A stretch of DNA of 64,000 nt from Falsiruegeria mediterranea M17 (GCF_900302455.1 NZ_ONZG01000005.1:1-64000); one strand, 5' to 3'; counted from the first letter of the stretch, positions 27,438-37,921 are shown. The notes: generated from the sequence alone by a model not told the origin. Program-made: numbers and translations.

Positions 27438-28928
27438 ATGGCCGTATTGTATGCAGCCCCGACCACTCGCGTGATCAATCAGCAAGTCAAAGGCCAGGAC
27501 AATACTTGGTCCCTTGATTTGCAAACGGTGATCAACAAGGCCAATCCAGGTGACGTGATCGAGTTGCTTCCGGGCGACTACATCGCGCCTGTTGTCATAG
27601 CCGTGTCGGGCACCAAGGACAAACCGATCACCATCCGCGGCCCGAAACAGGGCCGTGCTCGAATGGAGGGCGGTCGTACGCGCGAGCAAGGGCGCTCGGG
27701 CGGGATGAAACCCACGGATGGGGATTTCGCGTTCATCAAAATTTTTCACGCCGAACACATCCGGATCGAGGGGCTGGCGTTCGACAATTGTTGGCCCAGT
27801 TCGATCTTTGTACGCTCGGCCCAGAACATCGAGATCCGCAATTGCAGCGGGCGCGGGTCGCGGTATTTCGTCTATGCGCGTCAAACAAATCGGCGTGACA
27901 CCAAGGGTATCACGCTGGACGGTGTCAACTGGGTGCAGGACCGGCATTTCGAAATGTGGCAGGGCAAGGTCACCTGGAAAGACGTCAAGGCCAAGCCGGG
28001 TCATATCGACAACAGCTTTTTCAACGGGGCCATGTTCGGCTCGTTCGACATCAAGGGTGATGTGACGATCCGGAATTGCGAGATTTCGCATGCGTTCAAT
28101 GCCATCCGCATGGACATTCGCGCCAAGCGGATCAAGGGCACCAAAGATGAGCCTCGGATCACCCGCAATCGCAAGGTTCGGGTCTACAACAACAAATTCT
28201 CGTTCATCCGGGACAATGCGGTGGAACCCGAAATGGGCGCCGAAGATTGGGCGATTTACAACAACCACTTCTTCAACTGCCATGCGGCGATGTCTTTGGA
28301 TGGGGTGGCGATACGTGATTACGTGATCATCGGGAATTGGTTCCTGAACACCGAACGACCGGGCGGGCGACCCAAGCAGAAGAATACGGGCGGCAAGATA
28401 TTCAAGTTCCTGGCGCCACCCGAGCTGACCGACAATATGGAACCTGCGCCACGCAAAGGGCTGTGGTCTGTGTTCAACTCGGTGCAGGCCCGTACGAATT
28501 ACGCGGTCGAGGGGCGGTCCAGGCAGTGGTCTGACCGCTACACGTTGATGGGGCTTTATGCCAAAGAACACCCTGTTGAACCTGCGCCGCTGCAACAGGT
28601 GTTTGAGCTCATGACTTGGACAGAAGGGATGGAAGTCGCGGAGATGGTAACCAATGAGCCTTGTTTCCCCCAAAAGTACAGCGCCCAGGGGGGCCAGGTT
28701 GCAGGCCAACGTGTGAGCGGGCCAGTGTTCGAGGCTTCTCAGTTCGACTACAAACTCTGCGCGCCTTTGGGGGGATGGAACGGCAAATTGAAACGCACCG
28801 ATGCGGTGAAAGGTTTCAGGTCATCGGCATTCAAGATCAAACGGAAAACAGGCAAGTCTTTGATCTTTCGTACCGGTTTGCCCTATGGTGCCAGCCCGGT
28901 TGCGGACTTGGGGCTGAAAGATATCTGA
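27438..28928 (+). CDS. Right-handed parallel beta-helix protein (polysaccharide-lyase-like)
   Basis: This protein has 496 residues from the ATG at 27438. The pattern LQTVINKANPGDVIELLPGDY followed by KDKPITIRGPKQG is the opening coil of pectate-lyase-like beta-helices, and the body repeats short strands (IRIEGLAFDNC, NIEIRNCSGRG, DVTIRNCEISHAFN, VRVYNNKFSFI, WAIYNNHFFNC, VIIGNWFLN). This resembles chondroitinase B/alginate lyase folds, but I cannot identify catalytic residues. There is no signal peptide, which is unusual for a polysaccharide lyase and suggests another secretion route or a cytoplasmic role. It has its own upstream gap of 86 bases. Confidence 0.7.
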   Translation: MAVLYAAPTTRVINQQVKGQDNTWSLDLQTVINKANPGDVIELLPGDYIAPVVIAVSGTKDKPITIRGPKQGRARMEGGRTREQGRSGGMKPTDGDFAFIKIFHAEHIRIEGLAFDNCWPSSIFVRSAQNIEIRNCSGRGSRYFVYARQTNRRDTKGITLDGVNWVQDRHFEMWQGKVTWKDVKAKPGHIDNSFFNGAMFGSFDIKGDVTIRNCEISHAFNAIRMDIRAKRIKGTKDEPRITRNRKVRVYNNKFSFIRDNAVEPEMGAEDWAIYNNHFFNCHAAMSLDGVAIRDYVIIGNWFLNTERPGGRPKQKNTGGKIFKFLAPPELTDNMEPAPRKGLWSVFNSVQARTNYAVEGRSRQWSDRYTLMGLYAKEHPVEPAPLQQVFELMTWTEGMEVAEMVTNEPCFPQKYSAQGGQVAGQRVSGPVFEASQFDYKLCAPLGGWNGKLKRTDAVKGFRSSAFKIKRKTGKSLIFRTGLPYGASPVADLGLKDI

Positions 28929-28999
28929 CGCGAGGTTACGGATGGTCCCGTCGCATTTGCCCGATAAGCTTTGGCGAGTGATTTGGCGGAGATAACGTG

Positions 29000-29797
29000 A
29001 TGAGCGACCTGACCTTTGGAGAGATCCTTAAGACGGCAGAGGAGACGCCCGAGGGCCTGCGCTTTGCGGTGACGGAGAATTGGAAACAGGGGCGGACGGC
29101 CTATGGCGGGTTCACCGCCGGGCTGCTTTTGGCAGCTGCCCGCCAGACGCTGCCCGATCTGCCACCGTTGCGCTCGGTGCTCGTTAATTTCACCGGACCT
29201 GTCACCAGCGCGCCGACCATGACCACGCGTATCCTGCGGCAGGGGCGCAATGTTGTCACCGTACAGGTCGAGGCGTTCTGCGAGGACACACTGTGCGCGC
29301 AAAGCACATTCTCGTTCGGGCAGGCGCAAGAGAGCCACATCAGCCAAGATTTGCCTGCTCCGTCTGCGCCATTGCCGGACGAAGTCGAGGATTTTCTACC
29401 GGCCAACATCCAACTGCCCATCAACTTCTTCAAAAACTTCGACGCCAAGCTGATCGAAGGGCATCGGCCCTTTTCCGGTGCGGATCGCGGGTACATCCGC
29501 GCCTGGGTGCGTCACAGGGACGACGCCGTCCGGCAAACACCAGAAGGGTTGATGAGCCTTGCCGATGTTCTCCCGCCCGCGGTGTTTTCCAAGGCGCGCA
29601 AACTGGGCCCCAATTCGTCGATGAACTGGATCTGCAACTTTCTGAGCGAGGATCTGACCAGTCGTGATGGGTGGTGGATGATGGAGACCGATCTGACTGT
29701 GGCGCGCGATGGCTATAGCTCGCAGGTCATGCGGATGTGGAATGCCGATGGTGATTTGGTGATCGACGGCATGCAGTCGGTCGTTATTTTCGTATGA
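29000..29797 (+). CDS. Acyl-CoA thioesterase-like protein (double hotdog)
   Basis: This protein has 265 residues from the ATG at 29000, with GGAG 7-10 bases upstream. VTENWKQGRTAYGGFTAGLLLAAA is the start of the TesB-like double-hotdog fold, and the second hotdog contains NSSMNWICNFLSED and WWMMETDLTVARDGYSSQVM. Family members hydrolyse acyl-CoA thioesters. The acyl chain is unknown. It shares a terminator with tkt. Confidence 0.8.
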   Translation: MSDLTFGEILKTAEETPEGLRFAVTENWKQGRTAYGGFTAGLLLAAARQTLPDLPPLRSVLVNFTGPVTSAPTMTTRILRQGRNVVTVQVEAFCEDTLCAQSTFSFGQAQESHISQDLPAPSAPLPDEVEDFLPANIQLPINFFKNFDAKLIEGHRPFSGADRGYIRAWVRHRDDAVRQTPEGLMSLADVLPPAVFSKARKLGPNSSMNWICNFLSEDLTSRDGWWMMETDLTVARDGYSSQVMRMWNADGDLVIDGMQSVVIFV

Positions 29798-29831
29798 GGT
29801 GAAGTTGCTGAACAGCGACATGTTCAAACAG

Positions 29832-29857
29832 AAAGGGCGGCCACAGGGCCGCCCTTT
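29832..29857. terminator. Bidirectional terminator
   Basis: AAAGGGCGGCC pairs with GGCCGCCCTTT around a four-base loop, lying between the convergent thioesterase and tkt genes. Confidence 0.85.
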
Positions 29858-29877
29858 GGTGTTTCTATCACTAGGCA

Positions 29878-31899
29878 TTAGCCAAGCAGGTCTTTGACTT
29901 TGGCTACGGTCGCCTCAGCGGTGATGCCGAATTTTGCATAAAGTTCGTCGGCCGGAGCCGATGCACCAAACGAAGACATTCCGATGAAACCGGCCTTGGC
30001 TTCGCGGCCGCGCTCGCCCAGCAACCAGCGATCCCAACCGCCATCACGCACAGCTGCCTCGATGCCGACGCGTACAGCGCCTGCTGGCAGGACACGCTTG
30101 CGATAGGCTTCTTCCTGTTGCGCAAACAGTTCCATGCAGGGCATGGACACAACGCGGGTGCCGATGCCTTCGGCCTCCAGCTTGGCCTTGGCCTCCATCG
30201 CGATGGCCACCTCGGACCCGGTGGCGATCAGGATGGCCTGACGCTTGCCTTCGCCTTCGGCCAGAACATAGGCGCCTTGCGCGGTCAGGTTCTTGGTCTT
30301 GTGCTGAGTGCGCACGGTCGGCAGCCCTTGACGGGTCAGCGACAGGACCGAAGGCGTTTCCTTGGTGCTCAGCGCGATTTCCCAGGCTTCAGCCGTTTCG
30401 ACAGTGTCGGCGGGACGGAACACATAGGTGTTCGGTGTTGCGCGGCTGATCGCCAGATGCTCGACCGGCTGGTGGGTGGGGCCGTCTTCGCCCAGACCGA
30501 TGCTGTCATGGGTCATGACAAAGACCGTGGGGATCTTCATCAGGGCGGCCAGACGCATCGCGGGGCGGGCATAGTCGGTGAAGCACATGAAGGTGCCGCC
30601 ATAGGGGCGGATGCCACCATGCAGGGCCATACCGTTCATGGCAGCAGCCATACCGTGCTCGCGGATGCCCCAATGGATGTAGCGACCCTTGCGGTTCTCG
30701 GGCAGGAAGATACCCATGTCGTCGGTCTTGGTGTTGTTCGAGCCGGTCAGATCAGCCGAGCCGCCAACGGTTTCGGTCACGATCGGGTTCACGACCTTGA
30801 GCACTTCTTCGGAGCTTTTGCGTGTCGCCCATTTGGGCTGCTCTTCCGAAACCTGCTTTTTCAGCGAACGGATGGCACCGGACAGTTTCTTGGGGGCTTC
30901 AAACGCATATGCACGGCGGAATTCACCCTGCTTGCGTTCCGAGATCTGTGCAAAGCGCTCTTCCCATTCCACACGGTCGGCCGAACCACGCGCGCCAATC
31001 GCGCGCCAGGCGTCCAGAACGTCCGCCGGCACCTCGAACGCGCCGTGGTCCCAGCCATAAGCGTCTTTGGCTGCCTTGAGCTGATCGGGGTCAGTCAACG
31101 CACCGTGGCCCTTGGAGGTGTCCTGTGCCGCGTGACCCAGAGCGATATGGGTTTTGCAGGCAATCATCGTGGGCTTGTTCGACGATTTCGCCTTGGTCAG
31201 CGCAGCGTCGATCGCGGCCGGGTTGTGGCCATCGATCTCGATCACCTGCCAGCCCGACGCCTTGAAGCGCGCAACCTGATCGGTGCGATCGGCGATATCA
31301 ACGGTGCCGTCAATGGTGATGTTGTTGTTGTCCCACAGGACGATCAGCTTGCTCAGCTCGTGACGGCCGGCAAGACCGATGGCCTCTTGGCTGACGCCCT
31401 CCATCAAGCAGCCGTCGCCGGCGATGACATAGGTGTAGTGGTCTACGACCTTTTTCCCGTAGCGGGCGCGCTGGACTTCCTCTGCCATGGCAAAGCCAAC
31501 GGCGTTGGAAATGCCCTGACCCAGCGGACCTGTGGTGGTCTCGATGCCCGAGGCCAGGAAGTTTTCCGGGTGGCCCGCTGTCAGCGCGCCCATCTGGCGG
31601 AAGTTCTTGATCTGCTCGAGCGTGATGTCCGGGTTACCGGTGAGGTACAGCAGCGAGTAAAGCAGCATCGAGCCATGGCCTGCGGACAGGATGAACCGGT
31701 CGCGGTCGGGCCAGTTGGGGGCAGATGCATCAAATTTGAGGTGCTTTTCATAGAGCACGGTTGCCACGTCGGCCATCCCCATGGGCATGCCTGAGTGACC
31801 GGAATTTGCAGCATGGATGGCGTCAAGGGTCAGGGCGCGAATAGCCGCGGCCTTGGTCCAATGTTCAGGGTTCGCAGTGCGCAGCGCAGTAAGATCCAC
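29878..31899 (-). CDS. tkt: Transketolase
   Basis: This enzyme has 673 residues from the GTG at 31897-31899, chosen because AAAGGA lies about nine bases upstream and the protein begins at the usual place. It moves two-carbon units in the pentose phosphate and Calvin-type cycles using thiamine diphosphate. [32 protein letters not shown] (TPP motif), DNNNITIDG and [13 protein letters not shown] are all intact. The 252 bases to the divergent coiled-coil gene hold no other feature I can name. Confidence 0.95.
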   Translation of the reverse strand: MDLTALRTANPEHWTKAAAIRALTLDAIHAANSGHSGMPMGMADVATVLYEKHLKFDASAPNWPDRDRFILSAGHGSMLLYSLLYLTGNPDITLEQIKNFRQMGALTAGHPENFLASGIETTTGPLGQGISNAVGFAMAEEVQRARYGKKVVDHYTYVIAGDGCLMEGVSQEAIGLAGRHELSKLIVLWDNNNITIDGTVDIADRTDQVARFKASGWQVIEIDGHNPAAIDAALTKAKSSNKPTMIACKTHIALGHAAQDTSKGHGALTDPDQLKAAKDAYGWDHGAFEVPADVLDAWRAIGARGSADRVEWEERFAQISERKQGEFRRAYAFEAPKKLSGAIRSLKKQVSEEQPKWATRKSSEEVLKVVNPIVTETVGGSADLTGSNNTKTDDMGIFLPENRKGRYIHWGIREHGMAAAMNGMALHGGIRPYGGTFMCFTDYARPAMRLAALMKIPTVFVMTHDSIGLGEDGPTHQPVEHLAISRATPNTYVFRPADTVETAEAWEIALSTKETPSVLSLTRQGLPTVRTQHKTKNLTAQGAYVLAEGEGKRQAILIATGSEVAIAMEAKAKLEAEGIGTRVVSMPCMELFAQQEEAYRKRVLPAGAVRVGIEAAVRDGGWDRWLLGERGREAKAGFIGMSSFGASAPADELYAKFGITAEATVAKVKDLLG

Positions 31900-32151
31900 G
31901 AGAAGCTTTCCTTTGGGATTTCGGACAAGTTTGGCGCTCAATACCACCCATCCTCCAAAGATCAAGCAGAACTGGGCGAAACTCTGCTATGCAACTTCAG
32001 GAGTGCGCCCCAAGTGCCTGAAACCAAAGGGGGGGTATTTTCGATCATGTTTGGTTAGACTAAGGCTGATACCACGCAAGTCCGATTCGCGTGTCAGGTC
32101 GACCAGGCATTTGCGGCGGGCAAGAGAACGTAAACAAGCAAGGTGAGGGGC

Positions 32152-32994
32152 ATGAGCCAGATCGAGGAATTGCAAAGCCGTATCACCGCCGCGATGGATC
32201 GCATCGGGGCTGGGGTCGAGACGCTGGTAGACCAGATGGGGTCCAACGCCGATGCGGATGCCGCCCTGCAATCTGCGCTGGAAGAAGAAAAACTGGCCAA
32301 CGCTCAGTTGGAAGAACGATTGAAGTCCATCAAGGCCAAACACGCCGCCGAGTTGGAAGCGGCGCAGTCGGCTGAACCTGTCGCAGATGGTCCCGACGTT
32401 GACGCGTTACAGGCCGAGCTGGATGGGCTCAAGGCGCAAGTGGCGGATACCTCCGAAATTGATGGTTTGAAGGCGGAACTGGCCGAGGCAACGGCCAAGC
32501 TGGTCGCAGCCGAAGCGGCCAAGGCCGAAGCAAACGCGGCGGCGGCAGACGCAGGAGAAGTTGAAAGCTTGCGTGCCGAGTTGGAAGAGCTGCGCGCCAA
32601 GGCCGACAACACAGAAGAAGTCGATGGTCTGAATATCGAAATTACGGCTTTGAAAGCGGAACTGGCCAATTCCGAACGTTTGGATGAGCTGAAATCCGAA
32701 TTGAACATGTTGCGCGCTGAACGGGTGAGCCAGGCAGACGTCACGACGCAACTGGACAAGGACCTGCAACGCCTGCGCAAGGCAAACGATCTGCTTCGCG
32801 AGGCAAACGCAGCCCTGCGCGAGGCCAATGAGGCGGGCGTCGGCGAGCCAAGCTTGATCAATCAGGCCATGCTGGCCGAGCTCGAAGCGTTGCGCGCCAG
32901 CCGGGCCACGGACGCGGCTGAAGCCAAGGCGATCCTGTCCCGTCTTGAACCGCTTTTGGCGCAAGCCGATCTTGCCGAAGGGGAGGATGAATAA
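32152..32994 (+). CDS. Coiled-coil protein, probable ZapA partner (ZauP-like)
   Basis: This protein has 280 residues from the ATG at 32152, with GGTGAGGGG upstream. Almost the whole protein is heptad-like and rich in Glu, Ala, Leu and Lys (DGLKAELAEATAKLVAAEAAK; ESLRAELEELRAKA; KDLQRLRKANDLLREANAAL). Its stop overlaps the zapA start (TAATG). In Caulobacter a coiled-coil protein, ZauP, encoded beside zapA binds ZapA and helps organise the FtsZ ring. Position and architecture suggest the same role here; sequence identity cannot be judged. Confidence 0.7.
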   Translation: MSQIEELQSRITAAMDRIGAGVETLVDQMGSNADADAALQSALEEEKLANAQLEERLKSIKAKHAAELEAAQSAEPVADGPDVDALQAELDGLKAQVADTSEIDGLKAELAEATAKLVAAEAAKAEANAAAADAGEVESLRAELEELRAKADNTEEVDGLNIEITALKAELANSERLDELKSELNMLRAERVSQADVTTQLDKDLQRLRKANDLLREANAALREANEAGVGEPSLINQAMLAELEALRASRATDAAEAKAILSRLEPLLAQADLAEGEDE

Positions 32995-33392
32995 TGCCCG
33001 AGGTTACTATTCACATCGGTGGCCGCTCGTTCGAGGTGTCGTGCCAGGAAGGCGAAGAAAGCTATCTGCATTCCGCCGCCAAGATGCTGGACGATGAATC
33101 GCAGGTTCTGTCCGATCAGATCGGTCGTATGCCCGAGGCGCGGATGTTGTTGATGGCCGGCCTAATGCTGGCCGACAAGACCGCAGCGGTTGAGGATCGG
33201 ATCAAAGAGGTCGAAGGTCAGTTGGCCGAGCGTGAGGCAGAGTTGTCTCAGCTTCGCAATGCGCCAGCACCTGATCCCGAGCGGGTCGAAGTTGCGGTGA
33301 TCCCGCCGTCGGTTACGGACACTCTGGCGGAACTTGCTGCCCGTGCCGAAGCACTGGCTGCGGACGTTGAAGAGCGCGGCGCAACTTCTTGA
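32994..33392 (+). CDS. zapA: Cell division protein ZapA
   Basis: This protein has 132 residues. MPEVTIHIGGRSFEVSCQEGEE and SYLHSAAKMLDDESQVL, then RMLLMAGLMLADKTA, match the ZapA fold with its N-terminal beta unit and long dimerising helix. ZapA bundles FtsZ filaments at midcell. It is translationally coupled to the preceding coiled-coil gene. The C-terminal 40 residues beyond the usual domain are longer than in E. coli. Confidence 0.9.
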   Translation: MPEVTIHIGGRSFEVSCQEGEESYLHSAAKMLDDESQVLSDQIGRMPEARMLLMAGLMLADKTAAVEDRIKEVEGQLAEREAELSQLRNAPAPDPERVEVAVIPPSVTDTLAELAARAEALAADVEERGATS

Positions 33393-33414
33393 TCCGATTT
33401 CAATAAAGCGGAAA

Positions 33415-33445
33415 AAAGCCGGAGGCGAACGCCCCCGGCTTTATT
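33415..33445. terminator. Terminator between zapA and grxD
   Basis: AAAGCCGGaGGC pairs with GCCcCCGGCTTT over GAAC and is followed by ATTG; the A-run before it lets it serve the leftward grxD transcript too. Confidence 0.8.
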
Positions 33446-33469
33446 GATTAGGCAAAAGGCCGCGTAAAA

Positions 33470-33844
33470 TCAGGCGTTTGCTTCGCGGATCTTGTTTGCG
33501 GCGTCCTTGTCGTAGCCCACGCCATTGGCGTCAAACAAAGTGTCCAGTTCGCCCGACAGGGTCATTTCGGTGATGATGTCGCAACCGCCGACAAATTCGC
33601 CTTTGACGTAAAGCTGGGGGATGGTCGGCCAGTCGGAATAATCCTTGATACCTTGGCGCAGGGCATCGTCGGCCAGAACGTTCACATCGGAAAAATCAAC
33701 GCCCATGTAGTTCAGAACGCCAGCCACGCGCGAGGAGAACCCGCACTGCGGCATTTCCTTGGTGCCTTTCATGAACAGCACAACGGGGTTGGCTTTGACG
33801 GTTTCGTCGATTTGCGCGTGGGCTGGGTTGGTTGTCTCGGTCAT
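33470..33844 (-). CDS. grxD: Monothiol glutaredoxin, Grx4 type
   Basis: This protein has 124 residues from the ATG at 33842-33844. The CGFS active site ([14 protein letters not shown]), [16 protein letters not shown] and DIITEM are diagnostic. Grx4 proteins bind a glutathione-ligated [2Fe-2S] cluster and pass it on, often as a heterodimer with BolA. The bolA gene is two genes upstream in the same direction, so this is probably one transcript. The [15 protein letters not shown] tail is longer than in E. coli GrxD. Confidence 0.95.
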   Translation of the reverse strand: MTETTNPAHAQIDETVKANPVVLFMKGTKEMPQCGFSSRVAGVLNYMGVDFSDVNVLADDALRQGIKDYSDWPTIPQLYVKGEFVGGCDIITEMTLSGELDTLFDANGVGYDKDAANKIREANA

Positions 33845-33848
33845 GGGG

Positions 33849-34139
33849 TTAGTCCTTTTTCCCGAAGGTGCGGTGGTATTCCGCAGCATAGGTTTCATCG
33901 TCTTTGAATGTGCGAACCGTTCTGTCAGCGGCCTGGGCAAAGCTGCCCTTGGGTTGACCAAAGATCGTACCAGAGCGTTCCAGAGATTGGTTTTGGCGGA
34001 TCGTGGCCTCGACAACGTCCAGATCAGTGGCTTCCATGCCTAGTGGTGTCTCACGTTGTTCAAGCTTCGGCTGCCGCGCGGCAAGTGGCCTGCGGGGGCC
34101 GCGACGAAACGGATAGGTGAGGGTGCTCCAGAAAGACAT
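33849..34139 (-). CDS. Hypothetical protein between bolA and grxD
   Basis: This protein has 96 residues. Its stop is 4 bases from the grxD start and its start 30 bases from the bolA stop, so it sits inside the bolA-grxD unit. It is basic at the N-terminus ([15 protein letters not shown]) and ends [19 protein letters not shown]. There are no cysteines, signal peptide or membrane helix. I do not recognise a family; its location suggests a role linked to Fe-S handling. Confidence 0.65.
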   Translation of the reverse strand: MSFWSTLTYPFRRGPRRPLAARQPKLEQRETPLGMEATDLDVVEATIRQNQSLERSGTIFGQPKGSFAQAADRTVRTFKDDETYAAEYHRTFGKKD

Positions 34140-34169
34140 GTGACACGGTCCTTGATGGTCCTGGCGCGG

Positions 34170-34406
34170 TCAGTCCGGCACTTTGGTGGTCAGGGCAAGC
34201 GCGTGCAGATCACCATCAGGGCCGTCCATCTTTCCCTTCAGAGCGGCATAGACCGCGCGCTGCTGCTGGATCCGGTTCTTGCCGCGAAAGCTCTCGTCCA
34301 CGACCATGGCTGCCATGTGGACACCGTCGTTGCCGCCGACCTGAATCTCTGCATCGGGAAAGCTTTCACGCAGCAGTTCTTCGATCTCGTGGGCTGTCAT
34401 TGGCAT
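34170..34406 (-). CDS. bolA: BolA family protein
   Basis: This protein has 78 residues (the ATG at 34404-34406, or 34398-34400 for MTAHE). The fold pattern EIEELLRESFPDAEIQV, MAAMVVDESFRGKNRIQQQR and LKGKMDGPDGDLHALALTTK is the short BolA/IbaG type, with the conserved His near the end. BolA proteins form cluster-bridged dimers with CGFS glutaredoxins and act in Fe-S trafficking and iron sensing. It lies upstream of grxD and downstream of purL on the same strand, separated from purL by a terminator. Confidence 0.9.
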   Translation of the reverse strand: MPMTAHEIEELLRESFPDAEIQVGGNDGVHMAAMVVDESFRGKNRIQQQRAVYAALKGKMDGPDGDLHALALTTKVPD

Positions 34407-34491
34407 TAGGGTGGTCCTTCGTGTGTTGCTCTTGGCAGAAATGTAGGGCGATGGGTCAGGGCGCGCAAGTGGGCGTGGCCCGTCTCAGAGG

Positions 34492-34524
34492 AAAGCCCTG
34501 CACCCTCGAGGGAGCGCAGGGCTT
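34492..34524 (-). terminator. Terminator of purL
   Basis: AAGCCCTGC pairs with GC-GCAGGGCTT around an internal CCCTCGAGGG; on the minus strand the stem is followed by TTCC. It starts 30 bases after the purL stop. Confidence 0.7.
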
Positions 34525-34554
34525 GCTGTATTCGGAGCGGACGGAAGCGCTAGG

Positions 34555-36714
34555 TCAGGCGACTGCAGCGGCAAAGCTGCTGCGGAACACTTCGGTCAGT
34601 TCGGCCAGCGGCGCTTCGGAGGAACCGATCTTGACGCTGTCGCCCGTAAAGCGGCCAACAGAAGTCACCGGTACGCCAACCTGACCGGCCGCGATCATCA
34701 GCGCCTCGGCCTGGTCAAAGTTGCAGGCCACCAGATAGCGCGCCTGATCTTCGCCAAACAGGAACTCGGTCGGGGCATCATCCAACTGCACACCAACGCC
34801 AGCGGCCTCGGCCAGTTCGAACGCGGCCAAAGCCAGGCCGCCGTCGGAAAGGTCGGTGCAGGCTTTGATCATTTCGCGGTTTTCACGGATGAAGTCGCCG
34901 TTGCGGGCCTCGGCGGCCAGATCCACGGCAGGCGCATCACCTTCTTCGCGGTTGAAGACCTCGGCCAACAGCGCCGATTGGCCCAGGTGGCCTTCGGTGG
35001 CGCCGATCACCAAGGCGATGTGACCGTCACGGACCTCGTTGCCGATGATATCGTCGGTCGAGGTCAGCAGGCCCACAGCCCCGATGGTGGGCGTGGGCAG
35101 GATCGCCTGACCGTCGGTTTCGTTGTAGAGCGAAACGTTGCCCGAGACGATCGGCATGTCCAATGCGCCAACGGCGGCGCCGATGCCCTGAATCGCGCCC
35201 ACGAACTGGCCCATGATCTCGGGCTTTTCGGGGTTGCCGAAGTTTAGGTTGTCGGTGGTGGCCAGCGGTTTGGCCCCAACGGCGGTCAGGTTGCGATAAG
35301 CTTCGGCCACCGCCTGTTTGCCGCCCTCAACCGGGTTGGCACGCACATAGCGCGGGGTCACGTCGCTGGTAAACGCCAACACCTTGTCGGTACCGTGCAC
35401 ACGGACCATGCCAGCGCCAAGACCCGGGGTGCGGGTGCTGTCGGCCATGACCATGGTGTCGTACTGCTCGTACACCCACTGCTTGCCCGCATAGTTGGGC
35501 GAGGCGAGCAGAGCGCGCAGGCCATCAATGGGGTCGATCTGGGGCACATCCGCCAGCGGCTCGGCCTGCGGCGTGGGTTCCCAGGGGCGGTCGTATTCGG
35601 GGGCGGTCGAGGACAGTTTCGACAGCACGAGGTCGGCTTTCACTTCGCCGTTGTGCATGATCAAGAAGCGGTCTTCGGCAATGGTTTCACCAACGATGGC
35701 GAAATCCAGGTCCCATTTCTCGAACACGGCGCGGGCTTCGGCCTCAAGCTCGGGCTTGAGAACCATCAGCATGCGTTCCTGAGATTCCGACAGCATCATT
35801 TCGTAGGCTGTCATGTTCTCTTCGCGCTGTGGCACGTTTTCCAGGTCCAGACGTACGCCCAAGCCGCCCTTGTCACCCATTTCCACGGCCGAGCAGGTCA
35901 GGCCAGCAGCACCCATATCCTGGATCGAGATCACGGCACCTGTCTGCATCAGCTCCAACGTCGCTTCCATCAGGCGTTTTTCGGTGAAGGGATCGCCGAC
36001 CTGAACGGTGGGGCGCTTTTCTTCGATGGTGTCGTCGAACTCGGCCGATGCCATGGTCGCGCCGCCAACGCCATCCCGGCCGGTCTTGGCACCCAGATAC
36101 ACGACAGGCATTCCGATGCCAGAGGCTGCGGAGTAGAAGATTTTGTCCGCGTCGGCCAGACCAGCAGCAAATGCGTTCACCAGACAGTTGCCGTTGTAGG
36201 CCGGATGGAAACGAACCTCGCCACCGACACAAGGCACGCCAAAGCAGTTGCCATAGCCGCCGACGCCTTCGACCACACCGTTGACCAGCTGACGGGTCTT
36301 GTGGTGGTCGGGCTCTCCAAAGGACAGCGCGTTCATCGAGGCAATGGGGCGAGCGCCCATGGTGAAGACGTCGCGCAGGATGCCGCCAACGCCGGTCGCT
36401 GCGCCCTGATAGGGTTCGATGTAGGACGGGTGGTTGTGGCTTTCCATCTTGAAGACAACCGCCTGACCATCGCCAATGTCCACGATGCCAGCATTCTCAC
36501 CCGGGCCACAGATCACTTGGGGTCCGTCGGTGGGCAGGGTGCGCAGCCATTTTTTGGACGACTTGTACGAGCAGTGCTCGTTCCACATGGCCGAAAAGAT
36601 GCCGAGCTCGGTAAAGGTGGGTTCGCGCCCGATGATCTCGAGGATCATGTCGTATTCCTCGGGCTTGAGCCCATGGTTCGCGATCAGTTCGGGTGTGATG
36701 GCTGGCTCTTGCAT
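34555..36714 (-). CDS. purL: Phosphoribosylformylglycinamidine synthase, small-type PurL
   Basis: This protein has 719 residues from the ATG at 36712-36714; the frame is open further up but unlike PurL. The length is that of the PurS/PurQ-dependent PurL, and both partners are at 55702-56600. It converts FGAR to FGAM with ATP and ammonia delivered by PurQ. The ATP-binding and substrate blocks are intact: [56 protein letters not shown]-type [12 protein letters not shown] and [10 protein letters not shown]. It stands apart from the purC-purS-purQ group. Confidence 0.97.
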   Translation of the reverse strand: MQEPAITPELIANHGLKPEEYDMILEIIGREPTFTELGIFSAMWNEHCSYKSSKKWLRTLPTDGPQVICGPGENAGIVDIGDGQAVVFKMESHNHPSYIEPYQGAATGVGGILRDVFTMGARPIASMNALSFGEPDHHKTRQLVNGVVEGVGGYGNCFGVPCVGGEVRFHPAYNGNCLVNAFAAGLADADKIFYSAASGIGMPVVYLGAKTGRDGVGGATMASAEFDDTIEEKRPTVQVGDPFTEKRLMEATLELMQTGAVISIQDMGAAGLTCSAVEMGDKGGLGVRLDLENVPQREENMTAYEMMLSESQERMLMVLKPELEAEARAVFEKWDLDFAIVGETIAEDRFLIMHNGEVKADLVLSKLSSTAPEYDRPWEPTPQAEPLADVPQIDPIDGLRALLASPNYAGKQWVYEQYDTMVMADSTRTPGLGAGMVRVHGTDKVLAFTSDVTPRYVRANPVEGGKQAVAEAYRNLTAVGAKPLATTDNLNFGNPEKPEIMGQFVGAIQGIGAAVGALDMPIVSGNVSLYNETDGQAILPTPTIGAVGLLTSTDDIIGNEVRDGHIALVIGATEGHLGQSALLAEVFNREEGDAPAVDLAAEARNGDFIRENREMIKACTDLSDGGLALAAFELAEAAGVGVQLDDAPTEFLFGEDQARYLVACNFDQAEALMIAAGQVGVPVTSVGRFTGDSVKIGSSEAPLAELTEVFRSSFAAAVA

Positions 36715-36814
36715 CGTGTATCCGTATCCCCAGGGTGGCCGATATTGCGGGCCTTTTAGGGCAAGGGCGCGCCGGTGGAAAGAGCCAAGAACGCACAGGA
36801 GGTCGGGTGGGTCG

Positions 36815-37921
36815 TCAGAAGCGTTGCCCGACGTAGATATAGAGCTGATCTTCGCGCTCGCTGTTTCGGGAATAGTCGATCGAAAAATCCACCGGAAACT
36901 TCTTGGACACGCGATAGCGGGCACCCAAGCCGTAGGAGCTGTGCGTGCCGCCGATCTTGAGTTCGTTGAATTGGGGGCCGACCATACCCACTCCGGCAAA
37001 TGCGATGGCTCCCAATCTGTCGGTAAACTGCCGACGAAACTCTACTTGAGCCGAAAGGGACCGAAAATCCAAGAACTGCGTGGCCGAGAACCCACGAAAC
37101 CCGTCTGTGCCACCTAAAGAGCATTGATCGAAGAAGGGCGTCGTGGTCGACACGGCGCAGGTTGAAAGACGCGTCGCGATGACGGCTCTTTGAAAGGGTT
37201 GCATGTAGTGGGTGAAATTGATCCACCCCTTGCCATAGTCGTCTGTCAGACCCGCCAGCGTGTACCCCTGGGTGACCTCGCCTTCGACGATGAAGCCGTT
37301 GGTGGGATAGATGGTGTCGTCGCGGGTGTCCCATTTCCCCACAAGACCGATGTTGGCGATCTCAACGTTCAGGAATTGGTCAAAGGGTGGCGGGATTGGG
37401 GGCAGCCCTGGGGAAGCCGGGTTGATGTCGGTGTTCAGGTAGCGCAACGACATTCCAACAGATGCGTCCTGCGTGAACCCATAGGACAGGCTGGCACGGG
37501 CCAGGATGCCGCTTTGGCTGATGGGCAAGGGGGCCGTCGGCGTATAGAGGTCATAGTTGATCTGGGCGTTGGCAAAAAGCGTCTCGATTTGCCAATGGTT
37601 GTTGTCGAAATAGAAATTTGCCGCCAGTCCGTACCCTTCGCTGCCATTGTCCGAACGCAACGCGGCGAGACCCAAGAGTGACGGGTCGGACCCTTCGTCG
37701 ATGTTGAACAGATAGCCTGCTCCCAGAACCAGGCCTGATCCTATGGTCGGATTGGAAAAGGGGATCGGGGCGACAACCACAGAGCCTTCGCGCACTCCGA
37801 CGGTTTCTTCTTTTTGGACATCGTCGAAATCATCCACCTGGGCGTCGACAACCCCGGATGCTTGGACTTGGCTGGACACGATGAAGGTCCATAGTACAGC
37901 GACAAAACACGTGCGTTTCAA
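36815..37921 (-). CDS. Omp85-superfamily outer-membrane barrel protein
   Basis: This protein has 368 residues with a signal peptide ([23 protein letters not shown]). The rest reads as a 16-strand-type barrel of the bacterial surface antigen (D15) family: [74 protein letters not shown] and a C-terminal LYIYVGQRF ending in Phe. No POTRA domains fit in the short N-terminal part, so it is a barrel-only relative of BamA/TamA with unknown cargo. The GGTDGFRGF loop corresponds to the lid-lock (V/I)RGF motif. Confidence 0.78.
   Translation of the reverse strand: MKRTCFVAVLWTFIVSSQVQASGVVDAQVDDFDDVQKEETVGVREGSVVVAPIPFSNPTIGSGLVLGAGYLFNIDEGSDPSLLGLAALRSDNGSEGYGLAANFYFDNNHWQIETLFANAQINYDLYTPTAPLPISQSGILARASLSYGFTQDASVGMSLRYLNTDINPASPGLPPIPPPFDQFLNVEIANIGLVGKWDTRDDTIYPTNGFIVEGEVTQGYTLAGLTDDYGKGWINFTHYMQPFQRAVIATRLSTCAVSTTTPFFDQCSLGGTDGFRGFSATQFLDFRSLSAQVEFRRQFTDRLGAIAFAGVGMVGPQFNELKIGGTHSSYGLGARYRVSKKFPVDFSIDYSRNSEREDQLYIYVGQRF

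Noticed and set aside
27357-28709. A 450-codon minus-strand frame opposite the beta-helix gene
   Set aside because: The plus-strand frame shows repeated beta-helix rungs, while this one shows only Arg/His-rich composition.
30118-31794. A 558-codon plus-strand frame opposite tkt
   Set aside because: Same reasoning: tkt motifs are intact on the other strand and the product has no recognisable motif or ribosome site.
33393-33469. A 6S RNA downstream of zapA, as in many bacteria
   Set aside because: Only 77 bases separate zapA from grxD, filled mainly by a terminator; there is no room for 6S RNA.
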